From positions 14,085,408-14,149,407 of the forward strand of contig NC_064046.1 in assembly GCF_932526225.1 (NCBI RefSeq): a DNA stretch of 64,000 nucleotides, read 5' to 3'. The position numbers and the translations under genes were made by a program. The DNA comes from Nematostella vectensis (lineage: Eukaryota > Cnidaria > Anthozoa > Actiniaria > Edwardsiidae). The notes under the pieces were generated by a model, which was not told where the DNA came from, made no database searches, and saw only the letters and a list, made by a program, of their open reading frames with translations. Positions 18,850 through 32,337 of the stretch are shown here, piece by piece (position 1 is the stretch's first letter; every line of letters starts with the position of its first letter).

Positions 18850-21800
18850 ATCAAAATCACAACATATTTTGCTTTCCCTTACTTTGGAACATCTAGAATG
18901 GGCAATTGTCAATTATTATCATTTGTTAATGCACTGTTGGTCTTGCTTCGGATGTTACCGCATGCATTTCCAAGTCACAGCTAGCGGGAATAGTTAATTT
19001 CCCGTACCTTTATTGAAACGATATTAGCGCGCCTTTTTGTGATAACAATTGATCGGTCAGCGGGGGCACTAGACGGAGCATGCGGAGTGACACAGGTGCA
19101 CAAATAACGCGTCATATTCTATTGTAAGATATGGCATAGACACCTAGAACCTTCTGCTTATTTAAAGACGTAAAAAAGTAATGACTTTAAGAAAGGATTC
19201 CTTGATGAATAAAAAGATGCGACACTTAAAATGGGTTATTGTTTTTGTACTATAGATCAACAGGAAAGGAGTTGTAGTACAGCGCTTTTGGAAAGGTGTG
19301 AGAAAAGCTTTTATTGCGACAGTTTATTTCCTTCCATCTCTCTAAACTAGACAAACATTCAGTAAAAAAAAACACAACATTCATACGAAACCCCTTCACA
19401 CCGTCCAATGTTTTATTCTCATGTAGTCATATTTTTAATGTATGTCGTTCATGGGTCCAAATTTCGAATGTGAATTTTGGTGTGTTCTTTTTAAGGCCAG
19501 TAATTCAAAACATCTTTCTAAAGCTCCTAAGCTTTCAAGGCTCTTAAAGAAAGAGTTCTGAAGAGTTATTTTAGCAGTATAAGCTTTTAACAGAAAGATG
19601 TTATCGTTTGTCGGAGTAACCGCCTTTTAATGTTGATCGTTTTCTGACGTTGTAAGACTACCAGTTAGATCTTACGAACGGCGGGCTTTATATATTCTGA
19701 CTGCTGTATTTATGGCGATGGCTAAATAAATAACATCACTTGCTTGATCTATAACCCTATTTTAATGAACCGATAATGTCAACGGCTAATATGTCTTTTG
19801 CAGTTTGCTGCGGCCTTTGTTTGAGAGAAAAATCATTTGGGATAGGCTGAACGTTAAGCTTCTTATTACAATATCACATCAATCAATATAAAAGCCATTT
19901 TATCAAAGATTTTCAATATTCACAAAATATTTGTTATTGTACGACAATAAATTGTGAGGAATTTACTTAAATTAATTTAAGGCTAGATAATTACTCTTCT
20001 GGAAGTCTCTTTATTTTGGATGTCAAAAAACTTAGCCTCGGTTTTGCTTTTGGATGGACAGTTTTTTTATCAGACCCTTTCCACTTTTATTACTTGGTGA
20101 TATTTTGTTTCTCCAAAAAAAGTTGTACCTGCCATAATATAGCTTAAGACAAGGCTATGTATTTTCTGATCAGAAACTTCTTTATCAAAAGACTTCCATT
20201 CTTTACTTTGCCGGTTCATAAAGCACATCACACAATATTGTCACATTGTTTTAGAGGAAAACGTCTATATTTCCTAAAAGTCTCGCGCTAATGGAAAGAT
20301 ATCTTATTAAGGTCCTAACACTCCATTTATAATAAATATAAAATACTCGTTTTTTGAAAACCGCTAATTACCCGAAATTCTATGTATTTCCTAAAATTCT
20401 CTCCAACTGGATTGAGTTGTCAAGGGGTAGAGCGAAGGTTTATAAAGACTCAGACATAAACAGGAGCTTTTTTGCGGACTAATATCTGAGACCAGTATAA
20501 ACCCATAATAAACGCAACCAACTACTGTACCCCTTATTCTCTGGTTACCAGGGAAACCTGTGTAGTCGGCATCAACGCATGGCTGCGTGTGCCAAGAGAG
20601 TCCATATGCAAAGAGCTCGCCGTAACTGTTTATTTAGCTTGGCATATGGTCGCGCGTGAAGCATCAGTCGCTACTTTTGCTTATACGAAATATAACGAGG
20701 AACAAAACTGTAGAGAAAATTTTTAATTTATTCGATCATTTGATGTTTTGCATCCCCCTTCCTCCCTTCCCCGCAAAACAATGTTGTACATGATTGCCAG
20801 AGATTAATTTAGAACCACCTTTAAGTTTGAGAGAGGGGGTGGGGGATTTCTATGTGAAGATATTCCAGACTGATAAAACACACATTTTCTATCTACTCTA
20901 CTATGTTTGTCGCTTGTGAAAGGCTAGAAGAATAGCGAACTTGGACAGGAAAAGTTCGTGTTTACTGGTTTTTACTCGCCGTCATGTTGAATAAAAATGC
21001 CTACGTTGCAGATCACAACAGGTTTCCCGCGTGCTGGCTCCATGCTTTCTTGCACTTAGTAAAACGGCGGCCATTTAGTGACGTGATCCACTTTTTATAG
21101 CCTCAACTTTGTGTAAAAATTACAAATACAATACTGGCAATATAAAAAAATATTTCCGTTCTTCAAATAACAACCTTTGTTTATTTGTTTATGTTATTGT
21201 TCTATTGTTGTTATCTTTCGTCCCAAAAGCTATAGAAAATTATCAATTTCGTTTTTTGTCTAATGATTATTATTGTTGATTTTATCCTAAATCTCAAGGA
21301 CCATTCTTGATATATCTTTCATTTCTACAGTAAAATCAAAATGATATGTATTGGACTTGTGTTGAGATATTTTCGGTGCTAGCAAGCTAACATCGCCCCG
21401 TATAATAATAATAACTATCCGTGCTATATCTAATGTACGGGTATTGAAAAAAAGCCAAGTGGACATTTATCAAATACTCCTAAGACCTCTCCTGTCATAT
21501 TAAAACTGGGATTTGGTCTTTTTCCTTCGAGAATGTATTCGCCTTGGGTCGGAAGAGAGACAAAAAATCGTTCTCGGAAAAAAACCCGGCTCGTCTACAA
21601 AATCTTCAATTCGAGTTCAAGCAATAGCTCAAAATTTTCAAAATTTAGTCATAGGGAGCTATTAAAAACGAGGAGTTCCTCACTGTAATAGTGCTTAGTC
21701 TTCAAAGCTCTTTTTTAATTATTCATCCATAATTTTCGCAAGATCCATAAAGGGACCAGCAGTTTATTGAACACGTTGTTATGGTCAGTGTTTTTTGACA

Positions 21801-22648
21801 GGCATACTTTACTACGTTATTCACATCGCTTGCTAATCTGGCTTATAGGGATCCTGTAATAGCAGTCGAGGTGTCTAGAATTATCAAAGAGAAAATTTCG
21901 TTTTGGACCAAAGTTGTGAAGAAAAAATATACGTATAGGCAAAAGGATATTTCCCTGGTGCATTCTGTGAGGTGTCAGTTAGATAATTTTAAAATAAACA
22001 GGCTATCTATTGTGCCTGCGGTGCTCAGGTCTGGAGTTCAAATCAGGTGGTAGTTGCCGAAATTACTTGAAGAAACATACTTTTTAAAAGGAAATAAGAA
22101 AATAGTGAAAATAAAAGAAGTGTTGAGTCTAAGCTTTATAAAAACGAAGCTTTTTTCTCAGTTATTTTTTTTAAATTCGTCAAGATCTTAATTACACTAT
22201 ATACTAAATACCTTGTTTTCCACGAGTTCAGAGGCATCCGTTTTAGCGCAAGGACACTCTTATATCCTCTTTTAAGGTTTACTCCTTCTCGTCTGTTGCT
22301 ATTGTGTTCAAATCTGACTAAAGTTCATATGTCACAGTGATTATAAACTGTCAAATTTTCCACAGTGCCTCTTTGGAATTAGCATAAATGGTCTTAACAG
22401 GTGCCATGAACGCAGTTTAACGAAAAATATAGAACAACTGTTTGTAAACAAAGACGATGCCAGAGACACGACCCCTGTCTGAAAGAGACGTTATTCTTAT
22501 CACAGAAACTATTTAGTAGGATGCTTCAAGTCTAAGCAATGCAGAATCCCTAAAAGACAGGAATAAAAGTAACTAGCAATTCTATTTGAAGTGTCAACTT
22601 ATCTTAGTTGAAAAGATACACCCTATCACGAACTGACCAGGAGCTACC
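18850..22648. other. Intergenic, no gene recognised
   Basis: AT-rich DNA with only short chance frames. Near 20980-21080 there is a stretch (CGTGCTGGCTCC..AAAACGGCGGCCATTT) that resembles repeat debris around 13020-13110. Confidence 0.5.
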
Positions 22649-22876
22649 TTAAAGAATGTCGATCAGCTGATTATTTGTTATTGTTTACATTTATGATACA
22701 ATGGTCTTTTTGCAAGAGAACTTCAAAATGTCCATTCACAAAAGAAATCTGATACTTTATACATTTGATTGAAAATATCTTTGTAACTAGCTTAAATGAT
22801 TCGATGGGAATGGAAGATTTGTGTGACTCGGCATGGTGCGGCAGTGTAAAATAGCGGCGTGATTGGCATTCTTTAA
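22649..22876 (+). mobile_element. MITE family A copy 2
   Basis: Inverted ends TTAAAGAATGTCGATCA and TGATTGGCATTCTTTAA. The body aligns with copies 1 and 3 (TTTGATTGAAAATATCTTTG, GTGTGACTCGGCATGGTGC). Confidence 0.7.
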
Positions 22877-25800
22877 AGTCTGAGGGAGCTCGAATCAAGA
22901 TGAAATGGACTGAAAGGCGCATCCCGGTTAAAACCCAGTTAAAGAAATTGCGACTTTTGCTCTAAATTTTGTTAACATGTTTGATTCCTTTTGAACTCGA
23001 TGTATAGTAATTGTTTTTTTTTCTCCTTTATAATTATTATTTTTACCCGACAGCTGCTTTTGCTATAAAAATTTGACACCCTACTAACTTGAGATATCTA
23101 AAGAATAAAATATAGAACCACTTACGAGGAGGTTACGTTTCTAAAATCGAGTTTTATTAAAGCAATTTCAGGGATATATTTTTTATAATTCAACATAATT
23201 TCAGAGATTAAGATGCGAATCCTCGCGCAGATATCGAACATCCAGGAAAAATATAAGCTCCACAAAATGCTTTCAAACATTTTTCTTTTTTTTCGAAAGG
23301 GAATTGTCCTTTACGGCTAAGCAGTGGATCGCAAATCTCGCGTCGCGGTACATTGCGGACAGGGCACGTGTATGATGCCTCAATGTCTATGATGACTGAA
23401 AGTAGGAGTAGAATATCCTTCAAATAAAATTCCTTTTTTAAATTCCTTTTTGCTTACTAAATTTTATCGAAAATGTCGCAATTTCTTGCCTAGATTAAAC
23501 GATGGAAATGGATTGCTTTCTTACACTTGGTATTTTGCTAGGATGGGAAAATGGCCGTGGCAAAAGTAAAATGTTAACTTCAACTATTCCGGCAACTTGC
23601 AACTTGATTGGCTCTAGTAAACTTGCGTTCTTATTGGCGCTTGTTATTTAAAGCGCAAATCAATCAATATTAGTATGACAAGTAATTAGTTCGCGTCAGA
23701 TTTATTTTCCCTCAGGAAATTAGGCTAAAGAACCCATGTCAATTTCTGAGCACGTAGCACGATAAAACAAAAATATGAACGACTGTAAGGAACCAATGGG
23801 ATGATTGTTGTTCCTTTTACTCCAAAATAACAGTGAAACAGTATAATGAAATAGTACAATATAAACTTTTCTCTAGGTCCCAAAATCACGTAGCCAGCAT
23901 TTGTAGGGGGATGGCGAGAGTAAATATATTTTTATAAAAAATGATTGTTATTACATAATTATGTACATCCCTGCTTCAAAGCCCCTAAACTCAGTATTAG
24001 ATACGCCTCTGCATTTAATAACTAATAGTCAGTAGTCACGCCTTTGTTATTAATTTTATTCAATTGGGACAAATGACAAATGGTGGAAATAAGTCTCGAA
24101 ACTATATTCTAAAAAAGTTTAATGCCTCATTTAACAAATTCAAAATAATTGTCTTCGCAAATTAGCCTAAGGAGATTTATACGCTTACAGAATTATTGTT
24201 TTACTAGGCAGGATAACAAAATGGCGGCAGAAAAAAAAATACTTTTTGCGACTAAGGGACAGGGGGTTATATGGGGTAAGAAAACACAACTAAGAAAACT
24301 AGCGTGATATTTTTTAAACGCACCATTAAAGAGATAGCATCGATACCTCGTTTTAACGGCCAATCTATAAAAGTACTATTTGTAGTTCACTTTACGGGAC
24401 TACAAGCATATGACGCGCTCAAAATAACGCCGCACCTACATTTTAAATGATAATTATTTAATCTGAGAAAAAGCTTAGTTCTCACTTTGTAACTGGAACC
24501 CTATTAAAACGTATCTTGAAATAATGAAAATTGTCTTGCCTTCACGCTTCCGTTTGTCCTCGTTGTTACGCAAGGCTTTTCGCGCCAAAATATATTCGCG
24601 CGCTTTGTCATCCGGGGTCTTTTGCCTTACGGCGCAAATATGAAACGCAATAAATGATTGCAAATTAAAATTTCTTTTTCATTTCTGAAAAAGAAATCAT
24701 CACTGAAGCTCTTTAAAGGTTTCGAAGTTTCTTCGCAATCATGCAATATTTCCTTGTTATTTTGTTTATTTTACAATTATGTTTCCTTGTTTTCGTCGCC
24801 TAAGTTGTATGACATTACTACACAAAATCAACTCGTTAAGTTACCCCGTATATCAAACGCTTGTATTTACATTGTTATATTGGTCTCTATGTTGACAGTG
24901 CGATATTACACCTTTATTAATCACCTGTGCTATGAAAACGAAAATTATCATAAGCGAACATTTATTCTCCAACGCAACCCAATTTTTAAAAACTCAAATG
25001 AACGTAGTTTAATCAAATATTGCCGAATCGGGAAACTCAAACAAGTTGAACAAATCTAATATGGATAATAAAAATTTTATATTTTTTTTTTCAAAGCGTT
25101 CTAACTTTTCCCGATTTTTTTTCTAAATTATCAAACCAGGAAAACAAGTACGGTTTTATAACATTGCTTGTTAGATGGAAGATCTATGGTATTGGTTCTA
25201 CGCTTGTACTCACTGTGTTAAAGAAGCATATTATATCCACACAATACAATGGAATCCTTTGGCGACGTTTCACGGGTCTGATCCAATAATTTACACCATC
25301 AAGTTGTTATATTGACGATTAATTAAAGAATTCTTGCAGATGTCGGAGATCCCCACAAAGATATTCTCATCTCTATTAATAAAATACTCCGAATAATGAG
25401 AACTAAAATGAGGGCGGCATTTATAACATCCGCCGAGCGATTGATTGTGTTGACCAAAGCTTATATTAAACCATGACGTGTTGGCCTCATAAAAGAATAC
25501 AAATAGTCTATTGGCATCGACTGCATATGGCATACGACTAAAAAATTTCTAAGGAAATGCCTGCGGTAATAGAAAGTGAATATTTATAAATAATGCTTAT
25601 AATGCATACAAAAAATGGGAAAACACCATCAATAAATGAACACAAAATATGATCGTTTGTCGATTTTGATTTAATTTGCTGCAAGGTATGTGGGTTCTAA
25701 GTGGGGCTTGACGTTTTTTTGGCGATAAGACGTTTTGAATGAATGAAAATAGTTTTCCTAATGGCTAAGCTATTGCCATTTGAAAATTAGCTTTATCTTG

Positions 25801-26509
25801 GAATCAGTCTAGAAAGACCACAAGCCTTATACAAAGCTGGCCGTGTATCCACGCTGATCATAGTCATATATATTGTCGCATTAGCTTTTTTACTCTTATT
25901 ATTATAAAATAAATATGGCATTCTATTTAACCGTATTATACAAACACCGCCAGGCTCATAATTGCTTCTAGAGTAGTATTTTATAGGTTATTTCAACAGT
26001 ATTCATGGCAGAGACTTCAAAACAAGAGGATATTGTCGACGCAGTGTCTGTGTCTCCGGGGCTTCTAATAGCAGCCACATTAGTATCACAGGTTCATTTT
26101 CGTAATTTTGCTCACGGGAAGCCCTGCAGAAGCCAGCTTCTATGCACGATTTTCATTCTTAGTTTAGCCATCGTGAAATGATCGCCGTAAGGCCTACATG
26201 GTGCAACATTTGAATTATTTAAAAATACTTTTCCCCGATTACTTGTTAGAGGAGGTATATTGTATGTTTTATGTTTTTTATGCTTTTTTTCTTTGTTTTA
26301 TATTTATGCTTTGTATGTTTGATATTTATTATTGAAATTCACCCAAATGCCATTTTTTATGGTTGATATTTTATTTCGGGCAGGGCCTATTTTACACCTG
26401 TTTACGTATCATCTCGGTATGGAAAACCGGCTTCCATTGTGTAATTCACTGCGGAAAACGTAGGCACGCAAAGACGCCATATGAGAAAAATCATGACTTC
26501 ATTCTGCAT
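22877..26509. other. Intergenic, repeat debris, no gene recognised
   Basis: Contains relatives of the 12440-12650 repeat at 23490-23560 and 24034-24240. Open frames at 24658-25059 (+) and 25291-25533 (-) have no recognisable domain. Confidence 0.5.
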
Positions 26510-26643
26510 GGCCGTAGCAGGGGTGGGGCCCCAATATTTTCAAAATTATAAGGAAATGACCAGTAGGGGCGTGGCTGTGCCCCCCAATTCTTAATGTGTC
26601 TGCATTGTGCCCCTCCCCCAATATTTCGAGGCCTGCTACGGCC
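26510..26643. mobile_element. MITE with GGCCGTAGCAGG ends
   Basis: Left GGCCGTAGCAGG and right CCTGCTACGGCC are perfect 12-bp inverted ends around a ~110-bp core with inner GGGGCCCCAATATTTT / CCCCAATATTTC symmetry. Confidence 0.75.
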
Positions 26644-27840
26644 TTGATTCTGTTGTATAATCGATGCGAAAGTGAACAACGTTTTTTTTTTTTGTAAAAA
26701 GGTCAGGTTTTTTCCTAAATCTGCGCCTGGGGGTTATTGTCCCCTCCCCCAAACACCCAAACATAAGGGTTATCGAAAATATTTCAAGTTATCGATAGTT
26801 CATAATTGGGAGACACGGAGGTCGTTTTTAAAAAAGCTCGATGAACTCACCCGTGAAGTCCTCGAAAATGTTTTAGATGTTTCTCCAAGCTGCCGCCATC
26901 TTATGGCTCAAAATTCGCATTCAGCCCTGTTAGCTTACCGAGAATCACTTATGCTTATAAAGAATGTCTACATCTTTTTTACTTTTTTTGCGATTAAATC
27001 TCGCCATTTTAGAGTCTGAGTGGTGTCATGAAGGAAACCATTCCACTGCTTTTACGGGATATCTGGTAAAAATTGAGCCAATCATGGCTAAGCAGCATTT
27101 TTGGGGATTCCCTATCAATCAATCTCTGGTATTGTTTGATGTTAGCTCTGTCAAATAATATCATATGTAACCGTGCACCTGTTACCATAGCCCATTTATA
27201 CGACTTATTCTATGCAATGGAAAATTTAGGATTATACTGTTTATTGTTTCCTTATCGTTCTTACCACACGCAATGCTCTCTATCTAGGTTTCTTCTAGCA
27301 TACATTGCTAGAACAGCCGCTAAATCAACGTTCGCTTATCACTAAAATCAAGGTGATAGTTCCTAAGAATTCTATTTTGTCATATTCGTGAAAATTGGGC
27401 GACAAAAGGAGCCCGCAGGCTAATTTCGACACGGCCAGCAGCATGTTACGGGAGTTAGAAGCACTTTTAACTCTGGCTTTTTGGTGCTTTTTGGTTGTCC
27501 CATTGGTATGCGTGGAATGCACAGACGTTCACGTTGTTTTCACGTGTCAATTGGCCAATCAGCCAATCACATTCGACCGGATTTTTACAGAAGTCAAGTA
27601 TTTTTTACCAGCAACGTCAGTGTGCAATGTGCAGTGGCAGTTTTGCCTGTCACATTATATCTGCATATCTTTTATGCACACAAGAAAATAACTAGGAAAA
27701 TACATTTGCATTCGCGAGTTGGCTCACAGAGCTTTGATTATTTTATGAAAGCTAAAAACTTACTAGCAACGCAAATACAACTAAAAGTGAATTAAATTTA
27801 CCATAAGGAGCTATGGTGAATTTGCGAATAAGCGCCTCCC
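26644..27840. other. Intergenic, no gene recognised
   Basis: Several frames of 60-115 codons overlap on the + strand, but none shows a domain, a splice context or a clear start. Confidence 0.45.
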
Positions 27841-27995
27841 GAATAACCGTCGCAACAGATACATTTAACATTAAATAAGCGCCATTTAAAATTAAATTAG
27901 CGCCCGTCACACCAGATCAATTAAAATTAAATAAGCGCCCGCCGCACCAGATACATTTAAATTAAATAAGCGCCGCGACGCTTACCAAGTAAAAA
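27841..27995. repeat. AAATTAAATAAGCGCC-type tandem repeat
   Basis: Four to five imperfect units contain ATTAAATAAGCGCC, several followed by CACCAGATACATTTAA. Confidence 0.7.
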
Positions 27996-28140
27996 CTGGT
28001 TTAAGTATTAAGTTAGCAATGAGTAAAACATTTATACACCTATTTCAAAAAAGGTTGCACTTTCGTTATCGCGGATGTGTGTGTCGTAACCCGCGGTGTA
28101 TCGTGGGATCTAATTTCAGACAGGCGGGAGATTTAAAATA

Positions 28141-28311
28141 TGGCAGCCGTCAACATTTGCCTTAAAGTTCTTTCGGCTAACAAAAAGTCTGAGATTGACA
28201 GCTATAGATTAATGGATGTGAAAAAGTTCACAAATGTTAGTGAGTGGAAAAAAATTATACTTTCGCAACACAGCGGATTATTGGGGGAAGAAAACTTGGA
28301 GATTTGTTGAC
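28141..28311 (+). CDS. Small ORF inside the transposon, 56 aa, unrecognised
   Basis: ATG at 28141 reads MAAVNICLKVLSANKKSEID and continues to a TGA at 28309-28311. It starts just inside the left inverted repeat. It could be a remnant of a longer element protein or of captured host sequence; no domain is recognised. Confidence 0.3.
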
Positions 28312-28603
28312 TTGGAGACTTATTTTTTACTGGGATCCTGAAAAGACTGGAAAGACGATGAAACTGTGGCGTAATTTCTTTTGATTCTGTAATGTTTTCG
28401 GGGCTAAAACATCACGAAGAATACACCGCTCGTTGAACACAACAACTGAACGCTATGTTTATTTCTGAACGACCCACGACATGCCCACGAAGCATTCCAA
28501 ATAAGGTTACACAACACAGGGAGCCCATACCAATATATTACAGATTTGTTTTGTCCTAGAAGATGAAAATAATATTAAACCACGTTTTTAAAGGAGAGAA
28601 CGA

Positions 28604-28885
28604 CTAACCGTTCGTTAGCCTTTTTGAGCGATAACGAAAAACAAAACAAAATTGATTATTAAGTGTCGACGAGAGAAGCCATTTAAGTGTATGTAAATGC
28701 GCGATACTCGAAGTGTTGTTTTTTGAAGTAAAACTAAAAATAAAACCAGATTCGTCCAAAAACATCAGCATATCTTGGTCAAACATAAGGATGTTTGCCC
28801 AGTAATCAGCCCTCAGTTCTTCTCGTCTTTGTAGAGCTATCTGTTTAATCCAAAATTTGATAGAATTAATTAAAATATTTTGCAA
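28604..28885 (-). pseudogene. DDE transposase fragment
   Basis: A 93-codon frame contains EELRADYWANILMFDQDM and LMFLDESGF. The latter resembles the second catalytic-Asp block of IS630/Tc1 transposases (V-F-I/L-D-E-S-G-F). The rest of the catalytic core is not in this frame, so it is a remnant. Confidence 0.5.
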
Positions 28886-29326
28886 GTTAACTACTGAATG
28901 ACGGATTGAGGATAGAGCAAATTTAGAGCCTGTGCTTCTTTAGGTGATGTCAGCTATCTTAGCTAAAGTCAAAGTCGGTTTTTCTAAGATCGTCTCCAGC
29001 ACAATGGCTCTTCATGTTCCTGAAAATTCAAGTTCCAAACTCTTTTTACCTTACGAATTGTGAATCGATGCTACTAAATTTTTCGAATATCGCCAGTGTC
29101 CTCTTTGACCCTCCCAAATAAAACCACACTTCATCAATGAATCAATAGAAAAGCCTATAAAAAATCTCATCCAAAGATAACCCGCTACCTAAGATATTGG
29201 GACTACGAAGCGGGCAGCATTTTTAGCACTGTTTGGAACACAGTTAATTTCTCCCATGGTGCTCCTCGGGTTACGACACACACATCCCGCGATAACCAAA
29301 GTGCAACCCTTTTTGAAATAGGTGTA

Positions 29327-30348
29327 TATGACATTTATCTAAGAGATAAATTCATTCAGTTTTTTTTTATTTATAGACTTGCGGTAATTTGTGCCAAAGC
29401 TCTCCCGTCAATCCATAGAGAGTCGTATACAAACAACCCACAATCCACCCCATGCATTTCACACTCACCCCAAAAGAAGACCGTATTCATCAATCTTACA
29501 ACCCCCTTTCGCTATCGAGTTGTTTATTACCAGGGCAGTTGTTCGCCCCTATACTGGCGAGCTCCAACTTGCAGAGAGTGTTGGTCGAGTCGCTAATTGG
29601 CCCAAATTGTCAAAATGACATATTTCACTTCACCATTTGACGACATCGAAAAGAATCCTAATCAATTCACAAACGTTTCTATCACGCAAACATAACACGT
29701 ACCCGTTTATATAACGCAATTCTTTGAAATATATAAATTTTTGTTTCTTTGCCTTGCTCATGCATGCCAGTTTTTTTTATCTTCTGTCAGTGGTCAGGTG
29801 TTTAGTCCTTTATCTGTTTTGATAGTTTCATTTTGTAATACTTTTTCTAACAGCTGCTGTCGCAGGCCAAAAAGATGTTTAAATCATATTTGTTGTGTTT
29901 TACTAAAATACATGTTAAAACACAAAGCTGTAGAACTTGAATTTGAATTAATAACCAAAGAAAGCCGTGAGAACACATAGCTCAGTACCAAATTTCCTAC
30001 GAATAATGTTCTAAATTACCACCAAAGAATATTATTTAAAATATGTTTATCGTTGAAAATGTCGTTTACAATGCGGCCGTGACCCCCAAAAATGTTTCTC
30101 CTATGTTATGCTTACCTTATCACACGTAACCTGTTGTGCTTGTTCAATCTTCCAATAGTTAATGTTCCTATTTACTCAGTGATCTAGATAGGAAAATTGC
30201 GAGTTAAAAATGATAGATGGCAGGAATAATCTAGCAATCATAGTCAATCAAAGGGGTCTGGGTCACCTATAGTGTGTACCCCACGTAAGACCGATATTAT
30301 AATTTAACTAATTATTTGTGGTTACAGTAGCTGGTGAAATTTAGCATT
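29327..30348. other. Intergenic, nothing recognised
   Basis: AT-rich; short frames only. Confidence 0.5.
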
Positions 30349-30623
30349 TAAGGCCAATTTAGACAGTAGGATTTAGTCGTATACGACCTGCCTACGACAG
30401 GTCTTAGCCCTGAATACACACTACAAGTTTCGTAGTCGAACATCGTAGCGAAGTCGTAGGCTGATTTTCACTCTACGACTCGAGTTGTAAAGGTGTCGCA
30501 TACAACTTAATACACTGGGTACCAGAGTCTCGAGCTTCGTTTGTTTACTATGCGCTGACTACTGACTACGAGACTCTGATACCAAGGGTAACAACTAAAT
30601 CGTGCTGTCTAAATCAGCCTTTA
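30349..30623. mobile_element. MITE with ~33-bp inverted ends
   Basis: The left TAAGGCCAATTTAGACAG..GGATTTAGTCGT and the reverse complement of the right end (TAAAGGCTGATTTAGACAG..CGATTTAGTTGT) match. A second inner inverted pair, GGTACCAGAGTCTCG / CGAGACTCTGATACC, lies at about 30518-30585. Confidence 0.65.
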
Positions 30624-32178
30624 GGAGATCTTAGATTATTTAAATGAAAATGAGCTCTTTCTGATAAAGACAATTTCTGACTGATTCGTAAGCGCTGAAT
30701 AAGTTGCTTTTTGCAAAAAAAGCCTTTTTTAAATCACGTGCACGTAAAAAGAGATGAATTTTACACATTTCTCGCTCTTTTCGGCAAGGTGTTAAGAAAC
30801 TCTTCTCTGATACAGTGAAAGCTCGATGTAACGAATTCAGTAGTGTTTTTGTTACGTTGCACTAACCAAGATTTCCGGATCTGAACAATTTTATACAGTA
30901 TACCACTGTATGAAAATGTGTTATGTTAAGAAATTCGAATTTCTCGCTTATTTTTCTTTGACATTTAGATTTTTTTAAATATAAATATTATACCCTTTTC
31001 TTGTCTGGGTGAATCCATAAAGACGAAATAATAGCTTATCATTAAGAAACAGTTTTTGATAAGATTTGCTTGCTTTTATAATCTAAATGTACTGTGTTTA
31101 AATCTTTTTTATATTTTATACTTATTACTTATTATATATACTTATTACTGTTGTATTTCTACAACTGTAATAATTGTAGCATGCATGCTTTTGGGGGGTA
31201 TTTCTTATAAGAGGCCATCAAACAAAATGGTTCCTCTACAATTTAAATTGGTCAGAAGTAAAGACCAAAAACTTTATTGTAGATATTAACAGCACTGAAT
31301 TCAAAGGCTTCGCCGAACGCTTTTCATTAATTTTCTCTTTTAACTTTTTTTAAGAGCTCCCCACCCCCAGCCCCCATTGAACAAAATGGTCTCCACTCTA
31401 ATGTTAAAATTTAAAACGACGAAAGACCATATTCAGTTAACATAATCGAAAATAGAGCTTTGAATACCGTGCCTCAAAGTAGTTTGCATGTTGGACCAAG
31501 CTTTAAATTTAATTGAGTGCTCAAATATGTCATTTTCGGTTGTAAACTGATGAAGCGTTTTAAATGTTTTTTTTATAAAACGTCACTCTACTACCAACTC
31601 GGTGCTTGAGAAATTTTGAAGTCTTTTAAGGGGCTTCAGCGAGTAAATCGCCAGATGTTTTGAGTTCTTGATCGTTTCTTTACTCAAAGGCTAAATGGTC
31701 ACGATTTACCACAGATATTTAGATATAATCTAAAAATGTATTTTCAGACGACGATGAAACAGGATTTCTTACCGGGTTTCCTGTGTTCAGCCTAGCCCCA
31801 GGTTTTCTTACCGGGTTTCCTGTTCTCAACAGACACAGCCCGATCAGAATCCTGGGTAAGAAGGCCTTGGACTAGGTTGTGCGTACACTACAAATGATAA
31901 AATATTCTTCCGTTCGTCATGACGCCATATGAAATTGCCACACCACCACAAATGTACATTGAGTTCATTGAGCTTTTACTCAAAATGACAATTACATTCA
32001 ATCTTGGCCTCCCATCTCTCATAATGCGGCTCCCGAGGTTCAACCATTCGACCCAAATTTGGTATGTGTTAATGTGTTTAACAAAAAAATATAATAGTAA
32101 AACAAAAAAAATAGTAAACATTTGGTAAACAAAAAAAATATTCTTAAAGCATAGGAATATCCGAGAATTAATAAGTAG
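30624..32178. other. Intergenic; short direct repeat near 31764 and 31804
   Basis: CTTACCGGGTTTCCTGT occurs twice about 40 bp apart. No gene recognised. Confidence 0.5.
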
Positions 32179-32327
32179 TGCCTCCCCCCCCCCCCCCCCC
32201 CCCGCCCCACTTGTTATTATATCACCATTCGTAGTGGAGCCGTGACAGGAACACACATACGTGCGTGACACAAGCAGAAGTGCCTCTCCCTCCCCCCCCC
32301 CCCACTTGTTATTATATCACCATTCCC
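32179..32327. repeat. ~100-bp satellite unit, left part
   Basis: GTGCCTC plus a C tract, then CACTTGTTATTATATCACCA and TCGTAGTGGAGCCGTGACAG, repeat about 1.5 times. The same unit continues at 33252-33388. Confidence 0.8.
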
Positions 32328-32337
32328 ACTTGAAACT

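Larger units (their letters stand above)
28035..29326. mobile_element. Tc1/mariner-IS630-like DNA transposon, decayed, 1.3 kb
   Basis: The left end (28035 onward) and the reverse complement of the right end (to 29326) share TACACCTATTTCAAAAA, GGTTGCACTTT, GTTATCGCGG and ATGTGTGTGTCGTAACCCG. Terminal inverted repeats are thus about 60 bp with few mismatches, and a TA flanks both sides, as expected for this superfamily. Inside is a DDE-type transposase fragment on the - strand and a small + strand frame near the left end. No full transposase frame remains. Confidence 0.75.

Noticed and set aside
22010-22055. GAGTTCAAATCAGG as a tRNA T-arm
   Set aside because: No acceptor, D or anticodon arm can be folded around it.
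24658-25059. 133-codon open frame, + strand
   Set aside because: AT-driven composition, no domain, no splice context, no neighbouring exons.
25291-25533. 80-codon frame, - strand, with GGCYKCRPHFSSHYSEY
   Set aside because: Looks slightly protein-like and has an AG after a T tract upstream, but no family is recognised and no partner exon was found.
26672-27795. Overlapping + strand frames of 60-115 codons
   Set aside because: Several frames overlap one another without domain signal or consistent borders.
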